Positions 33,483 through 41,989 of a DNA stretch of 43,181 bases are shown here, one piece after another. Positions within the stretch are counted from its first letter, which is position 1. Every line of letters begins with the position of its first letter. Location of the stretch: the NCBI GenBank assembly GCA_902523495.1, contig CABYZU010000007.1, positions 1 through 43,181 of the forward strand, read 5' to 3'. The notes beneath the pieces were generated by a model. The model saw nothing but the letters and a program-made list of their open reading frames with translations. It searched no databases and was not told where the DNA came from. Made by a program: the position numbers and the translations under genes. The stretch comes from an uncultured Pelagibacteraceae bacterium (lineage in GTDB: Bacteria > Pseudomonadota > Alphaproteobacteria > Pelagibacterales > Pelagibacteraceae).

Positions 33483-34227
33483 CTTTTATTATTTCTAGAT
33501 TTTCAAAATATAAAGAATTCATTTTTTCAAATGAGTCTTTAAGTGTTTGTATATCATTAAATGGTCCCAATAATAACCTATAATTTGTTTCAGTAAGTTT
33601 AATGATTTTAATATTCTTTAATTTAACTTCATTTTTAATTTTATTACTCATATTTCTAGCAGATTTTTTATAATAAAAATCAGCTACTTTTATATAATAA
33701 GAAAATTTATTATTTTTCTTAGATTTTTTTTTTGTCTTATTTGACGAGTTAAGATTGCTTATCTTAATACCGTCTATTGGTGCTTTCTCAGCAACTTTCT
33801 TTTCTTCCTCGAAAGTTTTAGTTTTTTTTGCGATAAACGTTGAGTTTTTTGAAATCAAAATAATATCTATGTAAGGTTCATTTAAATCTAGTTCTAACTC
33901 TTCAGCAACTCTTTGGGTGATTATTGAATTATAAAATGGTGAAAATTTTACTCTATTTGATTTTACTTCTGCAATGAGTGATTTTCCATTTAAGGGATTA
34001 GTAATTTTTACAGATGATTTTCTTTTTAAATTTTTATGAAATATTGTTAAAGATCTTTGATCAATCTTTTTAATTTTTAATTGATCATTATAAATTAAAG
34101 AAAATCCACTATTCTTATATTTTTTTTCAAATGTGATATCTAATTTTTTATTTTGATTAATAGAACTTTGATCACAACTTAATAATAAAAATAGAGCACT
34201 AAAAATTATAAAAATATTATATTTCAT
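33475..34227 (-). CDS. RlpA-like lipoprotein with SPOR domain, catalytic core degenerate
   Basis: 250-residue lipoprotein: signal peptide with lipobox L-L-S-C (Cys at residue 18). Residues 55-125 align with the double-psi beta-barrel of RlpA: SVKITNPLNGKSLIAEVKS corresponds to V-R-V-T-N-L-x-N-G-K-S-V-V-V-R-V-N-D, but the following N-D-R-G-P-F segment with the catalytic Asp is replaced by SNRVKFSPF. A linker rich in Lys and Ser leads to a C-terminal SPOR domain (YYIKVADFYYKKSARNMSNK to the end), which binds denuded septal glycan. Position between mltB and dacC is where rlpA is found in other alphaproteobacteria. It may be a non-catalytic septal binder. Confidence 0.75.
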   Translation of the reverse strand: MKYNIFIIFSALFLLLSCDQSSINQNKKLDITFEKKYKNSGFSLIYNDQLKIKKIDQRSLTIFHKNLKRKSSVKITNPLNGKSLIAEVKSNRVKFSPFYNSIITQRVAEELELDLNEPYIDIILISKNSTFIAKKTKTFEEEKKVAEKAPIDGIKISNLNSSNKTKKKSKKNNKFSYYIKVADFYYKKSARNMSNKIKNEVKLKNIKIIKLTETNYRLLLGPFNDIQTLKDSFEKMNSLYFENLEIIKDV

Positions 34228-35218
34228 TTCTAAATTTATCCTTTAAAGTACAAACTGCTAGTGCAAATCTTAATGATCTATTCCATTTTAAAATTATTTC
34301 GTAATTTTCAAATACTATATAAGCAGGGCTTAAAGTTTGAGCATCAGGTATAATATCTTTATCAGGTGTTATTATTGCTATTTTCTGGTTTTCATTATTT
34401 ATCTTTAATTCGGAGAAATTCTTAATATATTTTTTAAATGATTTAATTTTCTTTTTACTGTGTATTTTTCTAGCTGATACATTTAAAAATTTGATGGGAA
34501 TATTTTCATCTAAATCAATTTTTTTAAAACATTGGGCGTTTTTTTTCCATCCTATTTTATTCAAATAATTAGCAGCAGATGCATATGCATCTTCGGAATT
34601 TTTTAAATCAATATAATCATCTTGGTTGTAGTCAAAGGCGTAATTTTTTATTGTAGATGGCATAAACTGAAAAAAACCAAATGCACCAGCCCAAGAACCA
34701 TATAATGTTTTATAATCTATTTGATTTTCATCAACTAATTTCAATAAAGTTAGAAGTTCATTTGAAAAAAATTCTGATCTTCTTTTATCATAACTCAATG
34801 TTGCTAATGATGATATTATATCCATCTTACCTACATAAGTGCCAAAGTTAGTTTCAATACCCATTAAAGATAAAAGTAATTCTTTTTCTACTCCAAACTT
34901 TTTTTCAACTAAATTTATTAGATTTGTATTATCTTTATAAAAATCCATGCCTTTTTTTAATTTTTTAGTTGAGGTACGTTTACCAATATATGTTTTTGTA
35001 TCCTCATAAAATTCTGGCTGAAAACGATCATACTCAATAACTTTTGGAAGAAATTTTGCATTTTGCATTGTTTCATCAAAGGTCTTCTCTGAAATGTTGT
35101 TTGCTAATGCCACTTTTTTGAAATTCTTTTTCCATTCAGTGAAATCAATATTATCATTAGAATAACAATTTAATATTGTAAGAAAAAATATGAAAAATAT
35201 TTGGCTAATTAGTTTCAT
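34217..35218 (-). CDS. mltB: lytic murein transglycosylase, MltB family
   Basis: Cleaves the MurNAc-GlcNAc bond of peptidoglycan with formation of an anhydro end. 333 residues with an N-terminal signal peptide (about 20 residues). The catalytic Glu is residue 122 in SLMGIETNFGTYVGK; other family blocks are SLATLSYDKRRSEFF near residues 136-150, GSWAGAFGFFQFMPSTIKNY near 177-196 and DYIDLKNSEDAYASAANYL. The short C-terminal segment after residue 250 has no peptidoglycan-binding domain. It overlaps rarD by 14 bases and the RlpA-like gene by 11. Confidence 0.93.
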   Translation of the reverse strand: MKLISQIFFIFFLTILNCYSNDNIDFTEWKKNFKKVALANNISEKTFDETMQNAKFLPKVIEYDRFQPEFYEDTKTYIGKRTSTKKLKKGMDFYKDNTNLINLVEKKFGVEKELLLSLMGIETNFGTYVGKMDIISSLATLSYDKRRSEFFSNELLTLLKLVDENQIDYKTLYGSWAGAFGFFQFMPSTIKNYAFDYNQDDYIDLKNSEDAYASAANYLNKIGWKKNAQCFKKIDLDENIPIKFLNVSARKIHSKKKIKSFKKYIKNFSELKINNENQKIAIITPDKDIIPDAQTLSPAYIVFENYEIILKWNRSLRFALAVCTLKDKFRNEI

Positions 35219-36083
35219 AAAGATCTTTAAGGTATATAATTACAGCAATCCAGATTAGAATAAAACTCACTAATTTTACAATTGAAAAATCCTCATTGTA
35301 ATAAAAGTAGCCTAAAATAAACTGCAATGTGGGTGTAATGTAAAAAATCATTCCAGTAGCCCCAAGTCCTATTAACTCAACACCTCTTACATATAAGAAT
35401 AAAGGAATCACGGTCATCGGACCTGCTAACAAAAGAAATATGCTTAGACCAGGGTTATTCAAACTAAAGTCATTTAATCCCTCATCAAAGATGAGGTAAA
35501 AAGCAATAAGAGCAAAAGGGAAAATATATAAACTCTCTATTAAAAGTCCTATATCAGTTTCAATATTAATTTTTTTTCTCACAAGATTATAAAATGCCCA
35601 ACTCAAAGCAACAATTATACCTACCCACGGAAGTGTTTTTATATTAATAAAAACCATTATTAAAATTGATACGATTACTAATAAAATTGAAAAAATTCTT
35701 TTTTTATTTAATTTCTCTTTAAAAAATATGTATCCTAACAAAACACTAATAATTGGCATAATGAAATATCCAAAACTGGCGTCAATAATTCTTTCTGTAG
35801 CTACTGCATATATCCAGATGGCCCAGTTAATAAATATTAATGATCCAGATATAAAAAGATAAAAAAGATCTTTTTTATTTGAAATACTTTTAATAAATAA
35901 TTTCCATTTTTTTAGAAAAAGGGTTGTCATAACTAACATAACAGCAGTCCACAAACATCTATGAACAACTAATTCAACATGTCCTATAAAGGCAACATAT
36001 TCAAAATATATAACTCCAATAAAACCCCACCAAAAAGATCCCAAAGAGGTAAGTATTAATCCTTTATTAAAATGCTGGTTCAT
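35205..36083 (-). CDS. rarD: RarD-type EamA transporter
   Basis: Inner-membrane permease of 292 residues with ten predicted spans. The N-terminus KGLILTSLGSFWWGFIGVIYF, the segment WAIWIYAVATERIIDASFGY near residues 88-107 and GYIFFKEKLNKKR near 117-129 are typical for RarD. The second EamA half carries LSWAFYNLVRKK near 160. The substrate of RarD is not established. First gene of the nine-gene minus-strand chain; the region upstream to tRNA-Ser (about 80 bases) should hold the promoter. Confidence 0.88.
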   Translation of the reverse strand: MNQHFNKGLILTSLGSFWWGFIGVIYFEYVAFIGHVELVVHRCLWTAVMLVMTTLFLKKWKLFIKSISNKKDLFYLFISGSLIFINWAIWIYAVATERIIDASFGYFIMPIISVLLGYIFFKEKLNKKRIFSILLVIVSILIMVFINIKTLPWVGIIVALSWAFYNLVRKKINIETDIGLLIESLYIFPFALIAFYLIFDEGLNDFSLNNPGLSIFLLLAGPMTVIPLFLYVRGVELIGLGATGMIFYITPTLQFILGYFYYNEDFSIVKLVSFILIWIAVIIYLKDLYETN

Positions 36084-36165
36084 AAAATAATGAAATAGAT
36101 AATAAACGTTTAATAGACTATTTTATGGTTGAATTAAATAATTATAATAATAAAACCTTGCAAAC

Positions 36166-36255
36166 GGAGAGATGGCTGAGCGGTTGAAAGCACCGGTCTT
36201 GAAAACCGGCAAAGGGGCAACTCTTTCCTGGGTTCGAATCCCAGTCTCTCCGCCA
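36166..36255 (+). tRNA. tRNA-Ser (UGA)
   Basis: 90 bases with encoded CCA (36253-36255). Acceptor GGAGAGA pairs with TCTCTCC; anticodon arm CCGGT-CTTGAAA-ACCGG gives TGA; long variable arm (class II) and T arm CTGGG-TTCGAAT-CCCAG. The downstream gene is on the opposite strand. Confidence 0.97.
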
Positions 36256-36259
36256 TAAG

Positions 36260-36520
36260 TCATTTATAGATAAAATTTTTAAATAGATTCAATATTTTAT
36301 TATCTTTGTCAGTAATTTCTGATTTTTGATTATTGTAAAATTTATAAAGGTTGTCATCATCTAACTCTAAGAATTTTTCTAATTCAATTAATTCTTCTAT
36401 ATTCAACATTCTAATATGAGCTTTTACAAATGATCCAATTAATTTGTCCATTTCTTTAGTCCCTCTATATTGAGATCTGTATAAAAGCTTTTTTTTAAAT
36501 TTGTCTATTTCGGAATCCAT
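36260..36520 (-). CDS. sdhE: succinate dehydrogenase assembly factor SdhE
   Basis: Small helical protein that promotes covalent FAD attachment to SdhA. From the ATG at 36520 it is 86 residues, the normal family size; the reading extends further upstream but that part overlaps recG. The signature Y-R-G-T-K-E-M-D (R-G-x-x-E-x-D) lies near residues 17-24, with the second helix IEELIELEKFLELDDDNLYKF near 45-66. In many alphaproteobacteria sdhE is divergent from recG, as here, with 22 bases between starts. Confidence 0.92.
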   Translation of the reverse strand: MDSEIDKFKKKLLYRSQYRGTKEMDKLIGSFVKAHIRMLNIEELIELEKFLELDDDNLYKFYNNQKSEITDKDNKILNLFKNFIYK

Positions 36521-36542
36521 TTTTTTAATTATATTATTATTA

Positions 36543-38591
36543 ATGGACAATAATAACACATATAATTTTTTACTCTCAGATTTAAAAAATCTTAGAGGTG
36601 TTGGGACCAAAACCTCTAACCTGTTAAAAAAGAAAAAAATTAATAATATATTTGATTTATTATGGAAATTACCAAGAACTTATACCGACAGAAGTATATC
36701 CGCAAAAATAAAAGATTTAAAAATAGGAGAAATTCAAACTATTACAATTATACCATTTAAATATAATTTTCCTCGTGTGAGAAACCTACCTAATAGGGTT
36801 TTTTGCAAAGATGATACAGGGAATATTGATTGTATTTTTTTTAACAGTTTTGAGGGTTATGTTAAAAAGATATTACCTCTAAATAAAGAAATTACAATTA
36901 GTGGTAAAATCGGCTTTTACAAAAATAAGTATCAAATAACAAATCCAAAATATATTTCTGAAAATGCATCTCTTATTAAAACTAAACACAATAAATACTC
37001 ATTAACAGAAGGTATTTCTGAGAGTGTTTATAATAAAATTATAAATCAAATTTTAAGAAAACTACCCGAGTTAAAAGAGTGGCATAATCAAAATATAATG
37101 AATAAATTTAATCAAATAAGTTGGAACCAGGCTATTTTAGAATTACATAAGCCAGAAAATATAGGCAAATATCAGTCAGATTTTTATAAGAGATTAGCGT
37201 ACGATGAAATTTTATCTTCTTATCTGGTACATTCAGATATACGAAAAAAAATTAAAAAGATTAAAAAAGAAAGAAAAAAATTTGATCTTGATCATCAAAA
37301 AAAAATCCTGTCAAAAATTGATTTTAAACTCACAAATGATCAAAAAAAAACTTTGAGTGAAATAAATAATGATCTTAAATCAAATCAAAAAATGTTTAGA
37401 CTTTTGCAAGGTGATGTAGGAAGCGGTAAAACAATTGTTGCTCTGATGAGTGCATACAACGTTGTTAAAGCAGGATTTCAAGTTGCCATTATGGCACCAA
37501 CTGAAATATTAGCAATGCAACATTATAAACTAGCGAATAAAATTTTTGATGATATAAAGATTAATATTCTATCTAGTAAATCTGAATATAAAACTAAAAA
37601 AAAAATTAAAAAGCAAATTCCAGAGAACCAAATAGATATCTTATTTGGGACTCATTCTATATTCCAAAGTAAAATTAAATTTAAAAATTTAGGATTAATA
37701 ATTATCGATGAACAACATAAATTCGGGGTCAATCAAAGAAAAAAACTTTCAGATAAAGGAGGAAAAAATTGTGATGTTTTACTAATGTCTGCAACTCCAA
37801 TACCCAGAACACTTACAATGACAATCTATGGCGACATGGATTTGTCAATTATTAAAGAAAAACCTAAATACAGAAAAGATGTAAGAACATATAGTAAACT
37901 CGAAACTAATATTAAAGATGTAATAGAGTTTATTAAAAAAGAAATCACAAAGGAAAATCAGATTTTTTGGGTTTGCCCATTAATTGAAGAGTCAAAAAAA
38001 ATAGATCATTCTTCTGCAGTTAAAAAATTTGAGTATCTTAATAAGATTTTTCCAAATGAAGTTGCCTTATTACATGGTAAAATAGACATGGAGGAGAAAA
38101 ATCGTATTTTAAATAAATTTTTAAATAAAAAATTTAAAATTTTGGTATCTACCACAGTAATTGAGGTTGGTATAGATTTTCCTAATGCCAATATTATTGT
38201 TATTGAAAATGCAAATAAATTTGGTCTTTCTCAACTTCATCAGTTAAGAGGCAGAGTTGGAAGAGGCGTAAAAGAAGCAACTTGTATACTCATGTTTAAA
38301 TCATCGTTAACAGAAAATGCAAAGAAGAGACTTAAAATACTTAAGAATACAAATGATGGTTTTAAAGTTTCTGAGGAAGATATGAAAATAAGAGGATATG
38401 GAGATATTCTAGGTTTTAAACAAAGTGGTATTAAGATGTATAAGCTTGCAGATCCAGTTTTAAATAGTGATTTATTTGAATTGGCTGAGAATGAAATTAG
38501 ATTTATGGAAAAAAATAAAACAGATACATCTAAATACAAAATTCTAATGAAATTATATGATCAAGCTGATATTCTAAATGATATCGTTTAA
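36543..38591 (+). CDS. recG: ATP-dependent DNA helicase RecG
   Basis: Branch-migrating helicase that regresses stalled forks. 682 residues from the ATG at 36543; an upstream ATG at 36501 would lie inside sdhE and adds a sequence foreign to the family. The N-terminal wedge/OB domain has L-R-G-V-G-x-K-T and LPRTYTDRS; motif I is LLQGDVGSGKTIVALMSAY, motif II IIIDEQHKFGVNQRKKL, motif III SATPIPRTL, motif VI QLHQLRGRVGRG. It overlaps the DUF502 gene by 4 bases at its 3' end (convergent). Confidence 0.97.
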   Translation: MDNNNTYNFLLSDLKNLRGVGTKTSNLLKKKKINNIFDLLWKLPRTYTDRSISAKIKDLKIGEIQTITIIPFKYNFPRVRNLPNRVFCKDDTGNIDCIFFNSFEGYVKKILPLNKEITISGKIGFYKNKYQITNPKYISENASLIKTKHNKYSLTEGISESVYNKIINQILRKLPELKEWHNQNIMNKFNQISWNQAILELHKPENIGKYQSDFYKRLAYDEILSSYLVHSDIRKKIKKIKKERKKFDLDHQKKILSKIDFKLTNDQKKTLSEINNDLKSNQKMFRLLQGDVGSGKTIVALMSAYNVVKAGFQVAIMAPTEILAMQHYKLANKIFDDIKINILSSKSEYKTKKKIKKQIPENQIDILFGTHSIFQSKIKFKNLGLIIIDEQHKFGVNQRKKLSDKGGKNCDVLLMSATPIPRTLTMTIYGDMDLSIIKEKPKYRKDVRTYSKLETNIKDVIEFIKKEITKENQIFWVCPLIEESKKIDHSSAVKKFEYLNKIFPNEVALLHGKIDMEEKNRILNKFLNKKFKILVSTTVIEVGIDFPNANIIVIENANKFGLSQLHQLRGRVGRGVKEATCILMFKSSLTENAKKRLKILKNTNDGFKVSEEDMKIRGYGDILGFKQSGIKMYKLADPVLNSDLFELAENEIRFMEKNKTDTSKYKILMKLYDQADILNDIV

Positions 38592-39211
38592 CTTTTACCT
38601 GTAGATGTTCCAGCAGATACAATAAATTTTGATGCTTCCTCAAATGTCATATTCAAATATATAACTTCATCAACTGGGAACATAAGTAAAAAACCACTTG
38701 TTGGGTTCGGTGTTGTAGGAACAAAAACATTAATTAATTTTTTATTTGTTTTTTCTGCCATCTCCCCTTTATTTTCTTTTGTTGCAAAACCTACAGCCCA
38801 AACACCCTTTCTAGGATATTCTATTAAAACCACACTTTTTTTACTATTTTCATCTTTATTAGAAAATGTTTCTGTCATTTGAACTATTGCAGAGTATATA
38901 GTTCTCAAGACTGGAATTCTTTTGAATAAATCATTAATAAGTTTAAGAATTCGTTTTCCTAAAAAAGATAGGGATAAGCCTCCTACTATGGTGATAAAAA
39001 TTATTGATATAATAATTTCAATTCCAGGAATTGCGAACGGTAGATAATTATTAGGGTTTATATTTGTTGGAATTACTTTAGATGAAATTCCTATTAAAAT
39101 TTTACTAAGATACAATGTAAAACCAATAGGTATTAAGACCACTACACCAGTTATAAAGTAATTTCTAAGAACTAAACTTAGTGATTTTTTTTTTTTTGAC
39201 TTTGCCATCAT
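38588..39211 (-). CDS. DUF502 family membrane protein
   Basis: 207-residue inner-membrane protein. After a basic N-terminus (nine Lys in the first 12 residues) there are two membrane spans (about residues 17-40 and 53-80). The soluble part has the DUF502 pattern: FKRIPVLRTIYSAIVQMTET near residues 95-114, V-V-L-I-E-Y-P-R-K-G-V-W-A-V-G-F near 127-142 and VFVPTTPNPTSGFLLMFP near 168-185. Function unknown; the gene sits beside recG in many alphaproteobacteria. Confidence 0.92.
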   Translation of the reverse strand: MMAKSKKKKSLSLVLRNYFITGVVVLIPIGFTLYLSKILIGISSKVIPTNINPNNYLPFAIPGIEIIISIIFITIVGGLSLSFLGKRILKLINDLFKRIPVLRTIYSAIVQMTETFSNKDENSKKSVVLIEYPRKGVWAVGFATKENKGEMAEKTNKKLINVFVPTTPNPTSGFLLMFPVDEVIYLNMTFEEASKFIVSAGTSTGKS

Positions 39212-39315
39212 TTAAAACTTGAATATATTACAAAAGCTATTGCTATTATGAATAATAATAATAATATTTTATTATTTAGATTCATAATTTATTATAATAT
39301 CAAGGTCTATTAAAA

Positions 39316-40143
39316 ATGGATAGAAGAAAATTTTTAACATATGTGGGTTGTAGTTGTTGTGGATTTGTTATCAACGCTTGTTCTACAGCACCAATTACTG
39401 AGAGAAAGCAATTAAAAATCATACCTGAGGCTAAATTAAATGCTCAAGCTGCTCAAATTTATGAAAAAATAAAAGAAAAAGAAAAATTAATTAAAGATTC
39501 TAAATCTCTTAATGAAATAAAAGAAATCGGTGAAAAGATGGAAAATGCGATATCTATTTATTTTGAAAAATCAAATCTCCCAGACCCAACAACATATTTT
39601 GATTGGGAATATATTCTAATCGATAATAAAAAAATTAAAAATGCGTGGTGTATGCCTGGTGGTAAAATAGCTGTTTATAGCGGCATGTTAGATGTTACTA
39701 AAAACACTAATGGTTTAGCCGCTGTAATGGGTCATGAAATTGCACATGCGGTTGCTAAGCACTCCGTCGAAAGAGCCAGCAGAGGAGTTTTATTAAATAC
39801 TGGAACTCAAGTTATAGATATTTTGAGTGGTGGTAAATTATCGAGTGTCAACCGTGTTACAGGAATGAATACTGTTGGTTTATTATCACAAATAGGAATT
39901 ATGAATCCTTTTAATCGAAAACAAGAGAGTGAAGCTGATTATTTAGGAATGATTTTTTCTTCTCTCTCTGGATATGATATTCGAGAGACTAAAAAAATAT
40001 GGGAAAGAATGAAACAGCAAAATAAAGGCAAAGCTCAACCTGAATTTTTAAGTACTCACCCGTCTGCTGATAATAGAATAAAGATGATAAATCAGTGGAC
40101 TAATGAAATAATAATTAAGTATCCTCCTCTTAAAATATCTTAA
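39316..40143 (+). CDS. M48-family metalloprotease, predicted lipoprotein
   Basis: Zinc protease of 275 residues related to Oma1/LoiP. The N-terminus MDRRKFLTYVGC has a Tat-like RR-x-F-L motif and is followed by a lipobox-type INAC with Cys22, so it is probably exported folded and lipid-anchored. The zinc site is VMGHEIAHAVAKH with His140, Glu141 and His144; the third ligand is Glu204 in QESEADYLGM. Family segments WCMPGGKIAVYSGML near 111-125 and STHPSADNRI near the end are intact. Likely role: periplasmic protein quality control. A TATAAT box is at 39293-39298. Confidence 0.92.
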   Translation: MDRRKFLTYVGCSCCGFVINACSTAPITERKQLKIIPEAKLNAQAAQIYEKIKEKEKLIKDSKSLNEIKEIGEKMENAISIYFEKSNLPDPTTYFDWEYILIDNKKIKNAWCMPGGKIAVYSGMLDVTKNTNGLAAVMGHEIAHAVAKHSVERASRGVLLNTGTQVIDILSGGKLSSVNRVTGMNTVGLLSQIGIMNPFNRKQESEADYLGMIFSSLSGYDIRETKKIWERMKQQNKGKAQPEFLSTHPSADNRIKMINQWTNEIIIKYPPLKIS

Positions 40144-40150
40144 AAATTTG

Positions 40151-40226
<76 letters not shown>

Positions 40227-40251
40227 ACAAATGTCACGTGAGATAAAATTG

Positions 40252-40279
40252 TATATACAGAATTATCTTAATATTTCAA
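40252..40279 (-). promoter_or_regulatory. tRNA-Lys promoter
   Basis: Minus strand: TTGAAA at 40279-40274, 16-base spacer, TATATA at 40257-40252, about 25 bases before the tRNA. Same -35 and spacing as the tRNA-Pro promoter. Confidence 0.5.
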
Positions 40280-40307
40280 ACATGAATTTATAAAAAAACT
40301 TGTTTAA

Positions 40308-41414
40308 TTACAATTTATCTATGTATTTATTGTAAAATTCATCAAATGTGTCATTTTTGATATTCTGTCTAATAGCTTTCATTAACTCTTGGTAGAAATT
40401 TATATTGTGTAAAGTTAGCAGCATAGAACCTAAAATTTCGTTAGTATTGAATAAATGATTTAGATAGTTTTTTGAATATTTATTCAGATTAAAGTTGGTA
40501 CAATTTGCATCTAAAGGATTATTATCATTTTTGTATTTATTATTTTTAATGTTTACTCTACCGTTCCAAGTAAAGGCTAAACCAGTACGCCCTGACCTAG
40601 AGGGTAACACACAATCAAACATATCAATACCTCTTTTAACAGCACCCAAAATATCACTGGGAGTTCCTACACCCATTAAATAATGTGGCTTATCATTAGG
40701 CATGTATTCTTTAATATTATCCAAAACATTAAACATTTCTTCCTGAGTTTCTCCAACCGCTAAACCTCCCAGAGCATAACCATCAAATCCAATCCTCAAT
40801 AAACCTTCTAAGGATTTAAGTCTCAAATCTTTAAATAAGCCTCCTTGAATGATCCCAAATAAAGCTTTATGGGGGTTATTCCCAAAAGCCTTCTTTGATC
40901 TTTCAGCCCAGTATAATGACAGATGCATTGATTTGTTTATAATTTCATAATCATTAGTTTTTTTTGGACATTCATCCATTGTCATCACAATATCTGAATT
41001 AAGACCTAATTGAATTTTTATACTTTCTTCAGGACTTAAATAAAACTTTTTACCATCAATATGAGAATTGAAAATTGCTCCTTGTTCCTTGTCAATCTTA
41101 TTGATTTTGGATAATGACATAACTTGAAATCCACCAGAGTCTGTAAGAATAGGAAGATCACAATTCATAAACTCATGGAGACCTCCAGTGTCACGAACTC
41201 TTTCCATTCCTGGTCTAATCATTAGATGATATGTATTTGATAAAATGATTTGAGAGCCTGTTTTTTTTATATCATCAATAGTACAAGCTTTTACTGTAGC
41301 CTGTGTCCCAACTGGCATAAAAGCAGGAGTATCAACATTACCTCTATTGGTTTTTATTAAACCTAATCTAGCAAATTTATCTTTTTTTAAAATTTCAAAT
41401 TCAAATTTTTTCAA
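40308..41414 (-). CDS. tgt: tRNA-guanine transglycosylase, zinc site incomplete
   Basis: Exchanges guanine 34 for preQ1 in tRNAs for Tyr, His, Asn and Asp. 368 residues. Catalytic blocks are present: TDSGGFQVMS with Asp92, GGLAVGE near 216-222 and MFDCVLPSRSGRTG with the nucleophile Asp267. The C-terminal zinc motif, normally C-x-C-x-x-C plus a later His, reads NCTNFNL at 304-310: only Cys305 remains, the other two are Asn307 and Leu310; His336 is retained. The fold around it (NKYSKNYLNHL, NEILGSMLLTLHN) is otherwise normal. The usual upstream partner queA is absent. Last gene of the gyrA-coaD-cyclophilin-tgt series. Confidence 0.93.
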   Translation of the reverse strand: MKKFEFEILKKDKFARLGLIKTNRGNVDTPAFMPVGTQATVKACTIDDIKKTGSQIILSNTYHLMIRPGMERVRDTGGLHEFMNCDLPILTDSGGFQVMSLSKINKIDKEQGAIFNSHIDGKKFYLSPEESIKIQLGLNSDIVMTMDECPKKTNDYEIINKSMHLSLYWAERSKKAFGNNPHKALFGIIQGGLFKDLRLKSLEGLLRIGFDGYALGGLAVGETQEEMFNVLDNIKEYMPNDKPHYLMGVGTPSDILGAVKRGIDMFDCVLPSRSGRTGLAFTWNGRVNIKNNKYKNDNNPLDANCTNFNLNKYSKNYLNHLFNTNEILGSMLLTLHNINFYQELMKAIRQNIKNDTFDEFYNKYIDKL

Positions 41415-41428
41415 TTTAATCTAAAATA

Positions 41429-41989
41429 TTATTGAGATTTAAAGCTTATAATTTTATCTGGATCTGTGACTGATCCATTATTGTTTTCATCACCTCTTTT
41501 TATTTTGTCTACAAACTCCATCCCTGCAACAACTTTACCAAAGACAGTGTATTGCCTATCGAGAAACGGAGCTGGTTTAAAACAAATAAAAAATTGACTA
41601 TTCGCACTATTTGGATCAGACGATCTAGCCATTGATAAAGTTCCCCGATCATGAGGTAGATTACTAAATTCCTGTTTTAGATCAGGTAAATCAGAGCCCC
41701 CCATCCCAGCTTTTCTTAAATCAAAATCATTTAAACTAGAATTACCAAACTTAACATCTCCTGTTTGAGCCATAAATCCGTCAATCACTCTGTGGAATAC
41801 AACATTGTCATATTTTCCTTTATCTGCTAATTCCTTAATTCTTTTTACATGGTTTGGTGCTTTATCAGCAAACAACTCAATTTTTACATCACCATCCTTT
41901 AATTTTAATATCATAATGTTCTCCTCTGTAAACGATTTGTTGGTTAAAAATAAGAATATAATTATTATCTTGATTAAAATCTTATTCAT
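41429..41989 (-). CDS. cyclophilin-type peptidyl-prolyl isomerase, periplasmic
   Basis: Speeds cis-trans isomerisation of proline peptide bonds. 186 residues with a signal peptide of about 20 residues. The core motifs VVFHRVIDGFMAQTGD near residues 59-74 (catalytic Arg in FHRV), MARSSDPNSANSQFFICFKP near 120-139 and LDRQYTVFGKVVAGM near 143-157 are standard for the bacterial secreted type. In other alphaproteobacteria a second, cytosolic cyclophilin follows; here only this one is present. It overlaps coaD by 8 bases. Confidence 0.94.
   Translation of the reverse strand: MNKILIKIIIIFLFLTNKSFTEENIMILKLKDGDVKIELFADKAPNHVKRIKELADKGKYDNVVFHRVIDGFMAQTGDVKFGNSSLNDFDLRKAGMGGSDLPDLKQEFSNLPHDRGTLSMARSSDPNSANSQFFICFKPAPFLDRQYTVFGKVVAGMEFVDKIKRGDENNNGSVTDPDKIISFKSQ

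Noticed and set aside
36501-36610. Longer upstream starts for recG (36501) and sdhE (36610)
   Set aside because: Each extension lies in the other gene and adds residues with no counterpart in the family; the ATG codons at 36543 and 36520 fit the known protein starts.
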